Source: an uncultured Ruminococcus sp. (GTDB lineage Bacteria; Bacillota; Clostridia; UBA1212; UBA1255). Taken from it: a DNA stretch of 7,187 bases. Below the pieces are notes generated by a model, which was not told the origin of the DNA, made no database searches, and saw nothing but the letters and a program-made list of their open reading frames with translations. Position 1 is the first letter of the stretch. Each line of letters begins with the position of its first letter. The position numbers and the translations under genes are program-made. The stretch is taken from contig CACZOW010000354.1 of NCBI GenBank assembly GCA_902782885.1, positions 1 to 7,187 on the forward strand, given 5' to 3'. Positions 1-6,122 of the stretch are shown here, piece by piece.

Positions 1-264
1 CCCAATGAGAAACTGGTCGTATTCGAGTGTGTCGAAGCTCTCCATGCGTTTGCCGAGATAGTTGAGTTCGTCCAGATTGGCAAAGCAGTCTTTCAGCATG
101 GAGAATTCCTCCGGCCAGTAGACATCCGTCACAAGGGCGTACTGTGCGGCGTCTCTTCCTTCGACAGCGTGGATCTCACCGAGCTTCGCGTAAAGTTCGC
201 TCTCGCTGATGGGGAAGCGGATGTCGATCTCGTGGTCGGCGTTTCTGATTCTGATTTTGATCAT
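1..264 (-). CDS. ArdA-like antirestriction protein, N-terminal part (cut by window edge)
   Basis: Open for 88 codons from the ATG at 264 to the left edge, so the C-terminus is missing. The acidic fragment contains FPISESELYAKLGEI near residues 17-31 and NLDELNYLGKRMESF near residues 63-77. This arrangement (FP..E.EL segment, a YxxVTD-type strand, then a LxELNYLA-like helix) is what I recall from ArdA-family proteins of Firmicutes conjugative elements. Known ArdA proteins mimic B-form DNA and block type I restriction enzymes, which would give cytoplasmic protection of incoming DNA. ATG 264 is preferred because AAAGGA (274-279) lies 9 bases upstream; an in-frame ATG at 273 would touch that site with no spacing. 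A terminator hairpin stands directly upstream. The family call rests on short motifs read by eye. Another small mobile-element protein with the same helix is possible. Confidence 0.55.
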   Translation of the reverse strand, partial: MIKIRIRNADHEIDIRFPISESELYAKLGEIHAVEGRDAAQYALVTDVYWPEEFSMLKDCFANLDELNYLGKRMESFDTLEYDQFLIG

Positions 265-283
265 GGTGCTCATTCCTTTCGTA

Positions 284-333
284 GAAAATAAAAAAAGGCG
301 GCTTTCGGGAGAATACATCTCTCAAAAGCCGCC
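284..333 (-). terminator. Intrinsic terminator just in front of the ardA-like gene (possible attenuator)
   Basis: Stem 297-305 pairs perfectly with 325-333 (GGCGGCTTT/AAAGCCGCC), with an inner GGGAGA/TCTCTC stem. On the minus strand it is followed by a T-rich run (complement of 284-296). The run ends only about 5 bases before the AAAGGA ribosome site of the ardA-like gene. No promoter fits in the gap, so transcripts of that gene would have to pass through this hairpin. Confidence 0.75.
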
Positions 334-340
334 AAAAATC

Positions 341-370
341 GAGGGGTCGGTAGTTCAAGTCCTCCGGGCA
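341..370 (+). pseudogene. tRNA 3'-end-like fragment (T-arm plus part of acceptor)
   Basis: The stretch contains GGTCGGTAGTTCAAGTCCTCC, which has the layout of a tRNA variable loop, T-stem and T-loop (G-TTCAAGT-C) on the plus strand, followed by GGGCA. No D-arm or anticodon arm lies in front; the preceding sequence is the ardA terminator. The two middle T-stem pairs do not match, so this is not a working tRNA. It is probably a relic of a tRNA used as an integration target, although a chance resemblance cannot be excluded over so short a stretch. Confidence 0.45.
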
Positions 371-393
371 AAGAAAAATATCTTTTTGTTTGC
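368..393. repeat. AT-rich hairpin
   Basis: GCAAA at 368-372 pairs with TTTGC at 389-393 and AAAAA at 374-378 with TTTTT at 383-387, with one G-G mismatch and a TATC loop. It is one of a row of closely packed inverted repeats between the ardA-like gene and the tRNA. It could act as a weak terminator, or help mark a recombination site; the sequence alone does not say which. Confidence 0.5.
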
Positions 394-410
394 ACTTGAA
401 AATTGGGGCA

Positions 411-450
411 CGAAAAAACCCAGAAACCGTTGTGGTATCGGGGTTTTTCG
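411..450. terminator. Bidirectional terminator-like hairpin
   Basis: CGAAAAAACCC (411-421) pairs with GGGGTTTTTCG (440-450) with a single bulged A. The inner segment ACC/GGT (426-428/434-436) closes a GTTGT loop. The CCC/GGG core flanked by A and T runs on both sides reads as an intrinsic terminator in either direction, although the GC part is short. No gene adjoins it on the plus strand. On the minus strand it would lie in the leader of the ardA-like gene. Confidence 0.5.
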
Positions 451-474
451 GTGCAACATCTTTTTTGGTTGCAC
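451..474. repeat. Short perfect inverted repeat
   Basis: GTGCAAC (451-457) and GTTGCAC (468-474) are perfect inverted copies separated by 10 T-rich bases. It directly abuts the preceding hairpin and ends just before the duplicated tRNA segment. It could be a protein-binding palindrome near an attachment site, or a simple RNA hairpin. Confidence 0.5.
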
Positions 475-478
475 AACA

Positions 479-520
479 CGATTGCGGGGGAAGGATTTGA
501 ACCAACGACCTCCGGGTTAT
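479..520 (-). pseudogene. Duplicated 3' half of tRNA-fMet (attachment-site-like repeat copy 1)
   Basis: These 42 bases are identical to 729-770, the 3' half of the intact initiator tRNA gene from inside the anticodon to the discriminator base plus three bases beyond. The 5' half (D-arm, acceptor 5' strand) is absent, and the sequence diverges at the anticodon. A break between anticodon and 3' end is the usual footprint of tyrosine-recombinase integration into a tRNA gene. The two copies are in direct orientation with 208 bases between them, too short for an autonomous element. This suggests a remnant, or a tandem row of att sites whose real element lies further left with the ardA-like gene. 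Confidence 0.85.
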
Positions 521-535
521 CGCTCCGCGCCCTTT

Positions 536-595
536 GCGGTGCCCGAAAGTCGTCGGGCGCAGTTTCCTGCGCTTTTTCCTCCGACTTTCGACCGC
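536..595. repeat. 60-nt nested palindrome, possible structured RNA
   Basis: Three nested perfect stems: GCGGT/ACCGC (536-540/591-595), CGAAAGTCG/CGACTTTCG (544-552/582-590) and GCGCAG/CTGCGC (557-562/567-572). On the minus strand the tip is a GAAA tetraloop and the internal loop is GAGGAAAAA on one side and CCGA on the other. Twenty base pairs in 60 nucleotides is far beyond chance. There is no T run after it, so it is not a terminator. It sits between the two tRNA-fMet 3' repeats. It may be a small structured RNA, a recombination hairpin or a REP-like unit. I recognise no known family. Confidence 0.7.
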
Positions 596-659
596 TGCAG
601 TTCCGATCCCTCCCTGTTTCCGCCACCGGCGGCGGTCGGTCTCGAAGCCCAACGAGCCC

Positions 660-689
660 GCTCGTCGGTCTCATAACCCGTCCTTCCCC
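660..689 (+). pseudogene. Rearranged inverted remnant of tRNA-fMet
   Basis: On the plus strand, 660-680 matches the initiator tRNA's anticodon arm at 20 of 21 positions, including CTCATAA (the CAT anticodon loop). It then jumps directly to TCCTTCCCC (681-689), which matches the 3' T-stem/acceptor region, so 17 bases spanning the variable loop, T-stem and T-loop are missing. One change in the anticodon stem replaces a G with T. The copy is inverted relative to the intact gene at 732-804, and both point into the same terminator at 694-728. It cannot give a working tRNA. Confidence 0.75.
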
Positions 690-693
690 GGCA

Positions 694-728
694 AAAAAAG
701 AGGCACCCTGTCAGGATGCCTCTTTTTT
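694..728. terminator. Strong bidirectional terminator downstream of tRNA-fMet
   Basis: AAAAAAGAGGCA (694-705) pairs perfectly with TGCCTCTTTTTT (717-728). An inner CCT/AGG pair (707-709/713-715) closes a small loop. It has T runs on both strands. On the minus strand it begins 3 bases after the tRNA 3' end and is the obvious stop for the tRNA transcript. No terminator is visible between the DUF6259 gene and the tRNA, so it may also end the suf operon. Confidence 0.9.
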
Positions 729-804
<76 letters not shown>

Positions 805-844
805 ATATATATCTGTTGCCGCCGTTTTTCGAGCGGCGAAGCGT

Positions 845-873
845 ATTATACCACAGCGTTTCGGACAATGCAA
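845..873 (-). promoter_or_regulatory. Promoter of tRNA-fMet
   Basis: On the minus strand TTGCAT (868-873) and TATAAT (845-850) are separated by exactly 17 bases, a good housekeeping sigma match. Transcription would start near 838, giving a leader of about 34 bases before the tRNA 5' end. The leader can form a small GCCGCCG/CGGCG-type hairpin. Confidence 0.8.
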
Positions 874-899
874 GCACTTTTTTCCACCATTTGCCATTT

Positions 900-3035
900 T
901 CACTTTGCCATTAACATCGCGATCAACTTCGATGCGAGCGGTTCCAGTGTATACGTATTGCCCCCCAGCGTGAACGTTGCGGGCGAAAGGCCCGGATTGA
1001 CCACGAGCTGCGCGCGGGAGCCGTCGGCGGCCTCCCAGGCGGAAGTGCAGACGGCGGGGAGCGTAACGCGGTGGCCCCAGTAGAGGCACTCCACTTCGCG
1101 GCCCGCGCATTCGAGCGGCAGCGGATCGATCATCCGGCCCCCGTACAGATACGGTCTGGCCTCCTCGCGGTAGAAACGCGTCAGGTTGGCTATAAACCGC
1201 AGCGCGGCATCCTTGTCCGGCAGGTGCGAAAAGTCCCGCGTGCTCCAGGCAGGCGACAACTCCCCTTCCGGCGTCAGCACCAGCGTCGGTACATCGCCGG
1301 CGCAGAAGGCGTAGGCAATGCGGTCGCGCAGCGTATCCTCGGCGATGGGCAGCGGTAGGCAGCACTGGTTGCCCATGAAATTGCGGATGTACTCGTGATA
1401 GACGTATGCGTACAACGGCACCGGTGTGCCGTAGAAGTAGTTGAGTTCGAAGCGGTTGTCGCTGAACGGCAGGCTGCCCATGAAGGGTTCCGCGGCGGCA
1501 GACTCGCAGCCCAGCAGCATGCGGCCGGCGGCGGACCGCCCGTCAGCGGCAGACCGTGCACCCGCCCGGCGGCTCCAGTCGGAGAGCAGCGCGCGCATGT
1601 TGGCCGTCATCCAGGGGCCGGGGGCCGCGGGGTGGCCGTGGGTGCGGCTGTAGCAGAGGTATTGACCGCCGCCGTGGTTCTGGTCCAGGATCTGGGCGTA
1701 ATCCAGCCCGCTGTCGAACAGCGGCGCGTACGCCTCGTTCAGGATCGCGCGGCCGGTCTCAGACGCGGGACAGGTATCGTAACCTGAACGTTGCCCGGTG
1801 CAGATGCGGCTCTTGCGGACAATACCGTCCGGCCCCGCGCACATTGCCCCCGCCAGCCCTTCGGCGGCAAATTCTTCGCGCCGGTCGTAACTGTCGATCA
1901 GGTTGCTTTTGTCCGTATACCCGAAGCCGGAGCAGTACACGCCCAGCAGCATGTCCCGCGCGTGCAGCGCATCCCGGAACGCGTTGAATTCCGCCTCGCC
2001 TCCAAAGGGCGGCCAGACGTACGGCGGCGCCCAGGGCGCGGTGCCTTCCCAGTGCATCAGCAGCACCAGCAGGCGGCTGTCCGCAGCGGCGGCAATATCC
2101 TCCAGCACCGGCAGCGCATTCGCGTACGGGTACAATTTGTTCGGAGTCATCTCATCCATGTCATGGACGCCGCGCACCGGGTAGGTCACCACCAGCGGCA
2201 GGTCGGCGTACCAGTCGGGCAGATCTGCGTTGTCCGCGAGCTTCCGCACGTCCGGCGGCAAATGGGTTTCAAACCAGCGGCGGTAACGCTCCGCGGCGGA
2301 CTGCCATTGACCGTCGACCGCGGCCCACACGATGGGGAAACCGGCCCGGTATGCTTCACCGGGGTCTGTCCCCGTGTACAAGCGCAGCTGCATCGCCACG
2401 CCGCCGTCGACCGGATAAAAATCGATTTGTTTGAAGCCGCGCTCCGGGTCGTGGGCGCCGATATACAGGCCGGCGTCGTCCCAGAGGTACGCCATGAACT
2501 GAGAGCAGAGCATGTTCGGAAACACCGAATAGCAGCCCAGCGACGGGTATTCGGGTTCGAAATGGCGGAAATCCGTGCGTTGACGCAGGACCGCGTCGGA
2601 GATCAGCACGCCCTCGTTGTACGGCAGCAGGATGCGGCCGCCGTTACCGGCTGTGTTATTGTCCGCGGTCGGGGGCAATATCAATTGCGGATACTCTACC
2701 CACTCCACCACGAGTTCGGCAGGCACGCGGTCAATAGCGATCCCCCACTCCAGCTCGCCGGAAGCGGCGGCAATGCGCACGCTCGCGGTCACGGTCAGTT
2801 CGGGATATTTCTCAAAGCCGCGGTAGACCCCGCCGTCCGATCCCGAAAGCGGTTCAAACGCGCGCGCGTCGTATGCAGATAGTACTTCAAGTTCCCCGTC
2901 CGTGTGCCGGAGTCCGAGGCGGAACAGCGGCGCGTTGCCGCCCCGCCGTTCGACACCGTTCAGCGAAAGCGCGGCGATCCGCCCCACTTCAAAATCTATA
3001 GAGATCTGCAGTTTTCCGGCCGTTAACGTGATCAT
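900..3035 (-). CDS. DUF6259-type glycoside-hydrolase-like protein
   Basis: 711 residues. The N-terminal half reads as a beta-rich domain with segments I associate with DUF6259 proteins: LLPYNEGVLISD (136-147), SQFMAYLWDDAGLYIGAHDP (178-197). A TIM-barrel-like part follows, with LLVLLMHWEG (322-331), YCSGFGY (367-373), YAQILDQNHGGG (446-457) and LLGCESAAAEPF (507-518), then a small C-terminal beta domain. Asp451 and Glu511 stand where retaining glycosidases place nucleophile and acid/base; this is my inference, and the substrate is unknown. There is no signal peptide, so it is probably cytoplasmic and acts on imported or internal oligosaccharides. It starts one base after the sufB-like stop and has no strong ribosome site of its own, so coupled translation is likely. 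No terminator is seen after it. Confidence 0.8.
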   Translation of the reverse strand: MITLTAGKLQISIDFEVGRIAALSLNGVERRGGNAPLFRLGLRHTDGELEVLSAYDARAFEPLSGSDGGVYRGFEKYPELTVTASVRIAAASGELEWGIAIDRVPAELVVEWVEYPQLILPPTADNNTAGNGGRILLPYNEGVLISDAVLRQRTDFRHFEPEYPSLGCYSVFPNMLCSQFMAYLWDDAGLYIGAHDPERGFKQIDFYPVDGGVAMQLRLYTGTDPGEAYRAGFPIVWAAVDGQWQSAAERYRRWFETHLPPDVRKLADNADLPDWYADLPLVVTYPVRGVHDMDEMTPNKLYPYANALPVLEDIAAAADSRLLVLLMHWEGTAPWAPPYVWPPFGGEAEFNAFRDALHARDMLLGVYCSGFGYTDKSNLIDSYDRREEFAAEGLAGAMCAGPDGIVRKSRICTGQRSGYDTCPASETGRAILNEAYAPLFDSGLDYAQILDQNHGGGQYLCYSRTHGHPAAPGPWMTANMRALLSDWSRRAGARSAADGRSAAGRMLLGCESAAAEPFMGSLPFSDNRFELNYFYGTPVPLYAYVYHEYIRNFMGNQCCLPLPIAEDTLRDRIAYAFCAGDVPTLVLTPEGELSPAWSTRDFSHLPDKDAALRFIANLTRFYREEARPYLYGGRMIDPLPLECAGREVECLYWGHRVTLPAVCTSAWEAADGSRAQLVVNPGLSPATFTLGGNTYTLEPLASKLIAMLMAK

Positions 3036-3036
3036 T

Positions 3037-3978
3037 TTACTTCAAAAATCCGTCGATTATCTTCGTCTCCGCCTCATGTTCGGTGAGGCCAAGAGACATC
3101 AGTTTTTCCAGTTGTTCGCCGGCGATCTTGCCGATAGCCGCCTCGTGGATGAGTTCGGCATCGACCGAATTCGCGGTGATCTGCGGCAGCGAGGAGACAA
3201 CGGCGTTGTCCATCACGATGGCGTCGCACTCGCTGTGGCCGTGGCAGCGGTTGTTGCCCCGCAGATCCGCGGTAAAGCGCTGGCGGGAATCGTCCCTGGC
3301 CACCGAACGGGACACCACGTTGGCGGAACTGCCCGCGCCGTTCAGGTCCACGGAAAAATCCGTGGTAGCATGCTGTTTGCCGTGCGTCATGATCTTCTCG
3401 CCGATCACCAGCTGCGCGCCTTCGCCGAGAGTCGCCCGCGTGACGCGTTCGGTGGAGTCTACTCCTTTTATCTGCGTAGTCTCCATCTCCATGTAGCTGT
3501 TCTTTTCCATTTCCACGACGGTGGTGGGATTCATCACGTTCGTGCCCTCCCCGCTGCCCTCGCCGTAGTGGCGCTCCACGTACCTGACGTGCGCGTTTTT
3601 ACCCACGTGGAACGTATGGATACCGTCGTGGCGCGCTTCGTTACAGCCGTCGTTGTGGATGCCGCAGCCCGCGACGATCTCCACCGTGGCCGCTTCGCCG
3701 ATGTAGAAATCGTTGTACACCAGGTCTGTCCCCGGTTCTGTGAGGATGACCGGAATGTACACGGTTTCGCCGGTGGTCCCGGGGGCAATGATAATATCGA
3801 TCCCGGGCTTGTCCTTTTTGCTGACAATATTCACCGCTTTGGTCACGGCACGCCCCACCGACACGCCGTTGGCCCGGATATTGAACGCGCCGTCGGGCAC
3901 GTCCGTGAGGCCCGCGATGTTGTCCAGCAGCCCCAGCCCTTCCAGTGAAAGTTTCGAAATGTTGAAATCTATTTCCAT
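3037..3978 (-). CDS. SufB/SufD-family Fe-S cluster scaffold protein (minimal SMS-like type)
   Basis: 313 residues, much shorter than E. coli SufB (about 495) and lacking its long N-terminal region. The body is the SufBD beta-helix core: GCGIHNDGCNEARHDGIHTF (104-123), a QIKGVDSTER segment (169-178), VVSRSVARDDS (221-231), NNRCHGHSECDAIV (242-255) and LIHEAAIGKIAGEQ (276-289). By motif, Cys251 and His278-Glu279 correspond to E. coli SufB Cys405 and His433-Glu434, needed for cluster assembly; Cys105, Cys112 and Cys245 are further candidate ligands. With SufC it should form a cytoplasmic ATP-driven scaffold for nascent Fe-S clusters. Start ATG 3978 has AAGGAG (3988-3993) 9 bases upstream; longer in-frame extensions run into sufC and lack such a site. 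The stop lies 1 base before the DUF6259 start. Confidence 0.93.
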   Translation of the reverse strand: MEIDFNISKLSLEGLGLLDNIAGLTDVPDGAFNIRANGVSVGRAVTKAVNIVSKKDKPGIDIIIAPGTTGETVYIPVILTEPGTDLVYNDFYIGEAATVEIVAGCGIHNDGCNEARHDGIHTFHVGKNAHVRYVERHYGEGSGEGTNVMNPTTVVEMEKNSYMEMETTQIKGVDSTERVTRATLGEGAQLVIGEKIMTHGKQHATTDFSVDLNGAGSSANVVSRSVARDDSRQRFTADLRGNNRCHGHSECDAIVMDNAVVSSLPQITANSVDAELIHEAAIGKIAGEQLEKLMSLGLTEHEAETKIIDGFLK

Positions 3979-4034
3979 AAGTTGAATCTCCTTAATTATG
4001 CGACGCGGCACGGCGTCCGGCGCCCGGGCAGGCT

Positions 4035-4757
4035 TTACGAATTGACCTTGTCCAGCCGCGGACATGCCCGGTCGTACATAAGTTCCGGCAGTATCTCGTC
4101 CCGCGTTCCGGCCTTCTCCACGCTGCCGCCGCTGATCACCACGATCCGGTCCGCGATCTCCAGGATCCGTTCCTGATGCGAGATGATCATTATCGAGCCT
4201 TTCGTGAGCGTGCGCAGGCGTTCGAAAACCTTGATCAGACTGTTGAAGCTCCACAGGTCGATGCCGGCCTCGGGCTCGTCGAACACCGCGAAATCCGTGC
4301 CGCGCGCCAGTACGGTGGCAATTTCGATGCGCTTCAGTTCGCCGCCGGAAAGGCTGGCGTTGACCTCGCGGTCAATATAATCCCGCGCGCACAGTCCCAC
4401 CGCGGACAAATACTCGCACGCCTCCGAAACACTGAGGTCGCGGCCGGCGGCGATCGTGATCAGGTCGCTCACCGTGATGCCCTTGAACCGCACCGGCTGC
4501 TGAAACGCGTAGCTGATGCCCGCTTTCGCCCGCTCGGTTATGCTCATGTCCGTTACGTCCTCGCCGTTCCAGTAGATGCGTCCGGCGGTGGGCTTGTACA
4601 GGCCCGCGATGACTTTGGCCAGCGAAGATTTGCCGCCGCCGTTGGGTCCGGTGACAACGGTGAAGCCCTCGCCGATCTCCAGATCAATATTTTTCAATAT
4701 GTCTTTTCTGCCCCGCTCCGTGTTGGCCGCGAAGGCAATGTTTTCCAATTTCAGCAT
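4035..4757 (-). CDS. sufC: SufC Fe-S cluster assembly ATPase
   Basis: 240 residues, normal for SufC. This is an ABC-type ATPase with Walker A GPNGGGKS (37-44), Q-loop AFQQP (84-88), signature SLSGGE (135-140), Walker B FAVFDEPEAGID (156-167) and H-loop His194 (ISHQE). DEPEAGIDLWS is the form I associate with clostridial and archaeal SufC partnered by a single short SufB-like protein. It is soluble, has no membrane segment, and should drive conformational change in the scaffold by ATP binding and hydrolysis. ATG 4757 is chosen for AGGAAGG (4764-4770) at 6 bases and because the family N-terminus (LKLENIAF) begins there; an in-frame extension to 4841 would run across the promoter. It is the first gene of the operon, 56 bases before the sufB-like gene. 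No SufS or SufU is in view. Confidence 0.95.
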   Translation of the reverse strand: MLKLENIAFAANTERGRKDILKNIDLEIGEGFTVVTGPNGGGKSSLAKVIAGLYKPTAGRIYWNGEDVTDMSITERAKAGISYAFQQPVRFKGITVSDLITIAAGRDLSVSEACEYLSAVGLCARDYIDREVNASLSGGELKRIEIATVLARGTDFAVFDEPEAGIDLWSFNSLIKVFERLRTLTKGSIMIISHQERILEIADRIVVISGGSVEKAGTRDEILPELMYDRACPRLDKVNS

Positions 4758-4790
4758 TCTGCGCCTTCCTGACTGTTTGTATGATATTCC

Positions 4791-4806
4791 GGCCGCGCTC
4801 GCGGCC
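4791..4806. promoter_or_regulatory. GC-rich palindrome at the suf transcription start
   Basis: GGCCGCGCTCGCGGCC is a near-perfect palindrome (7 pairs around two central bases). It spans the predicted start and first bases of the suf transcript. It could be an operator for a dimeric repressor or a 5' UTR hairpin that protects the mRNA. No regulator gene is in view. Confidence 0.5.
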
Positions 4807-4812
4807 TCTCTT

Positions 4813-4841
4813 ATTATACAATCTGCGAGCGCCGCGGGCAA
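4813..4841 (-). promoter_or_regulatory. Promoter of the suf operon
   Basis: Minus strand: TTGCCC (4836-4841), 17-base spacer, TATAAT (4813-4818). The start would fall near 4806, leaving a leader of about 50 bases before the sufC ATG. Confidence 0.82.
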
Positions 4842-4844
4842 GTT

Positions 4845-4871
4845 GCAAATATGGCAAATAGCGCAAAGTTG
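4845..4871 (+). repeat. Three 9-bp tandem repeats between divergent promoters
   Basis: GCAAATATG (4845-4853), GCAAATAGC (4854-4862) and GCAAAGTTG (4863-4871) follow each other without gaps. They share GCAAA with drift at the 3' end. They fill the space between the -35 box of the suf promoter and that of the glycosyltransferase promoter, overlapping the latter. This position suits a regulator binding site that acts on both operons, but no regulator can be named. Confidence 0.5.
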
Positions 4872-4897
4872 ATTTATATTTTGTTATAAAGTATAAT
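4869..4897 (+). promoter_or_regulatory. Promoter of the glycosyltransferase-acyltransferase operon
   Basis: TTGATT (4869-4874), 17-base spacer, TATAAT (4892-4897). Transcription would begin near 4904 and give a leader of about 58 bases. It diverges from the suf promoter; the two -35 boxes are 27 bases apart. Confidence 0.83.
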
Positions 4898-4961
4898 CAG
4901 GCGGCGCGGTGACGCGCGTAGTTATTGACGGCGCAATGGCTCGCCGGGAGGATGAATCGAA

Positions 4962-6122
4962 TTGAAAATTGCCATCGTTTGCGACGTGCTGGGCGAGGAG
5001 AACAACGGCACCACTATTGCCGCTATGAACCTGATTAGGTCGCTGAAAGCCAAAGGCCACGACGTGCGCGTGGTGTGTCCGGATGAGGACAAGGCCGGAA
5101 CGCCCGGTTATTATGTCGTCCCGAAACTGAACGCCGGCCCGTTCAACCGTTATCTCGAAAAGAACGGCGTGACGGTCGCGCGGCTCGAACACGAAAAGCT
5201 GGAGGCCGCAATGAAGGACGCGGACGTTGTGCACGTTCTGCTGCCCTTCGTGCTGGGCAAGGCGGCGGCGCACTACGCCGTCGAGCACGGCATTCCGCTC
5301 ACCGCCAGCTTCCACTGCCAGGCCGAGAACATCACCAGCCACGCGTTCATGAAGAATTTCACGCCGCTGAACCACGAAACGTACCGCATTTTTTACAAGC
5401 GGCTGTATCAGTATGTTGACATCATCCACTACCCCACGCAGTTCATCTGCAACACCTTTGAAGAGGTCGTGGGCCCGACGGAGCACCGTGTGATCTCCAA
5501 CGGGGTCAATAAGGCGTTCCGCAAAAAGTCCGTTTCGCGTCCGCCGGAGTTCGCGGGCAATTTCACTGTGCTCTTCACCGGCCGCTACAGCCCGGAAAAG
5601 TCCCACAGCGTGCTGATCGAGGCGGTGAGCCGCTCGAAGTACCGCGATGAGATCCAGCTGGTGCTGGCGGGCAGCGGTCCCAAACGCGAGGAAATACACG
5701 AGCTGGCGCTGAAGAAGGGATTGCTGCCGCCGGTGATGCGCTTCTACGGCCGCGACGAGCTGATCGACGTGATCAACAGCGCGGATCTGTACGTTCACCC
5801 CGCCGAGATCGAGATCGAGGCCATTTCGTGCCTGGAGGCAATTGCCTGCGGCGTCGTTCCGCTGATCGCCGACTCCCCCCGCAGCGCTACCCGGTTCTTT
5901 GCCCTCACGGAGTCCAACCTGTTTCACTTCAATGACCCGGACGACCTGGCTGCTAAAATGGACTGGTGGCTCGAGCACCCGGAGGCTCGCGAAAAATGTT
6001 CCGAGGATTATCTCGACTATTCCCGACGCTTCGATTTCGACGTATGCATGGACGAAATGGAGCAGATGCTGTTCGACGCCGTAAAAATGAAGCCCCGCGC
6101 GCCGGAGGGCAGGTCCGAATGA
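4962..6122 (+). CDS. GT4-family (GT-B fold) glycosyltransferase
   Basis: 386 residues with the two-domain GT-B layout. The N-terminal domain opens MKIAIVCDVL with a glycine-rich acceptor loop (GEENNGTT, 11-18). The C-terminal nucleotide-sugar domain has LFTGRYSPEKSH (204-215), LVLAGSGP (233-240), FYGRDE (261-266) and the EX7E motif Glu284/Glu292 in EIEIEAISCLEAIACG. It should be a retaining enzyme that transfers a sugar from a nucleotide donor at the inner membrane face. It resembles diacylglycerol glucosyltransferases, and the coupled acyltransferase supports a lipid acceptor; both points are inference, and a glycan acceptor is possible. The start is TTG at 4962, 10 bases after GGGAGG (4946-4951); the nearby ATG at 4952 is out of frame. 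Its stop overlaps the next start (ATGA). Confidence 0.88.
   Translation: MKIAIVCDVLGEENNGTTIAAMNLIRSLKAKGHDVRVVCPDEDKAGTPGYYVVPKLNAGPFNRYLEKNGVTVARLEHEKLEAAMKDADVVHVLLPFVLGKAAAHYAVEHGIPLTASFHCQAENITSHAFMKNFTPLNHETYRIFYKRLYQYVDIIHYPTQFICNTFEEVVGPTEHRVISNGVNKAFRKKSVSRPPEFAGNFTVLFTGRYSPEKSHSVLIEAVSRSKYRDEIQLVLAGSGPKREEIHELALKKGLLPPVMRFYGRDELIDVINSADLYVHPAEIEIEAISCLEAIACGVVPLIADSPRSATRFFALTESNLFHFNDPDDLAAKMDWWLEHPEAREKCSEDYLDYSRRFDFDVCMDEMEQMLFDAVKMKPRAPEGRSE

Noticed and set aside
176..676. Overlapping frames of 130-160 codons on both strands of the tRNA-fragment region
   Set aside because: They run through hairpins, terminators and tRNA fragments, have no ribosome site, and their composition is that of GC-rich noncoding sequence.
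890..911. Two TTTGCCAT copies 14 bases apart near the tRNA promoter, matching ATGGCAAA in the suf control region
   Set aside because: One copy lies inside the DUF6259 coding end. The match is eight bases only, so a shared operator cannot be supported.
1791..3948. Long plus-strand frames (363 and 348 codons) opposite the DUF6259 and sufB-like genes
   Set aside because: Shadows of high GC at third positions in the real minus-strand genes. They have no ribosome site, no domain, and a biased Arg/Val/His-rich composition.
3979..4254. Longer N-terminus for the sufB-like protein (start at 4254)
   Set aside because: The extension lies inside sufC in another frame. The ATG at 3978 has an ideal AAGGAG site, and the family N-terminus begins there.
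4884..5978. 364-codon minus-strand frame opposite the glycosyltransferase
   Set aside because: It is antisense to a well-supported gene with EX7E and GT-B motifs, and it crosses the plus-strand promoter at its end.
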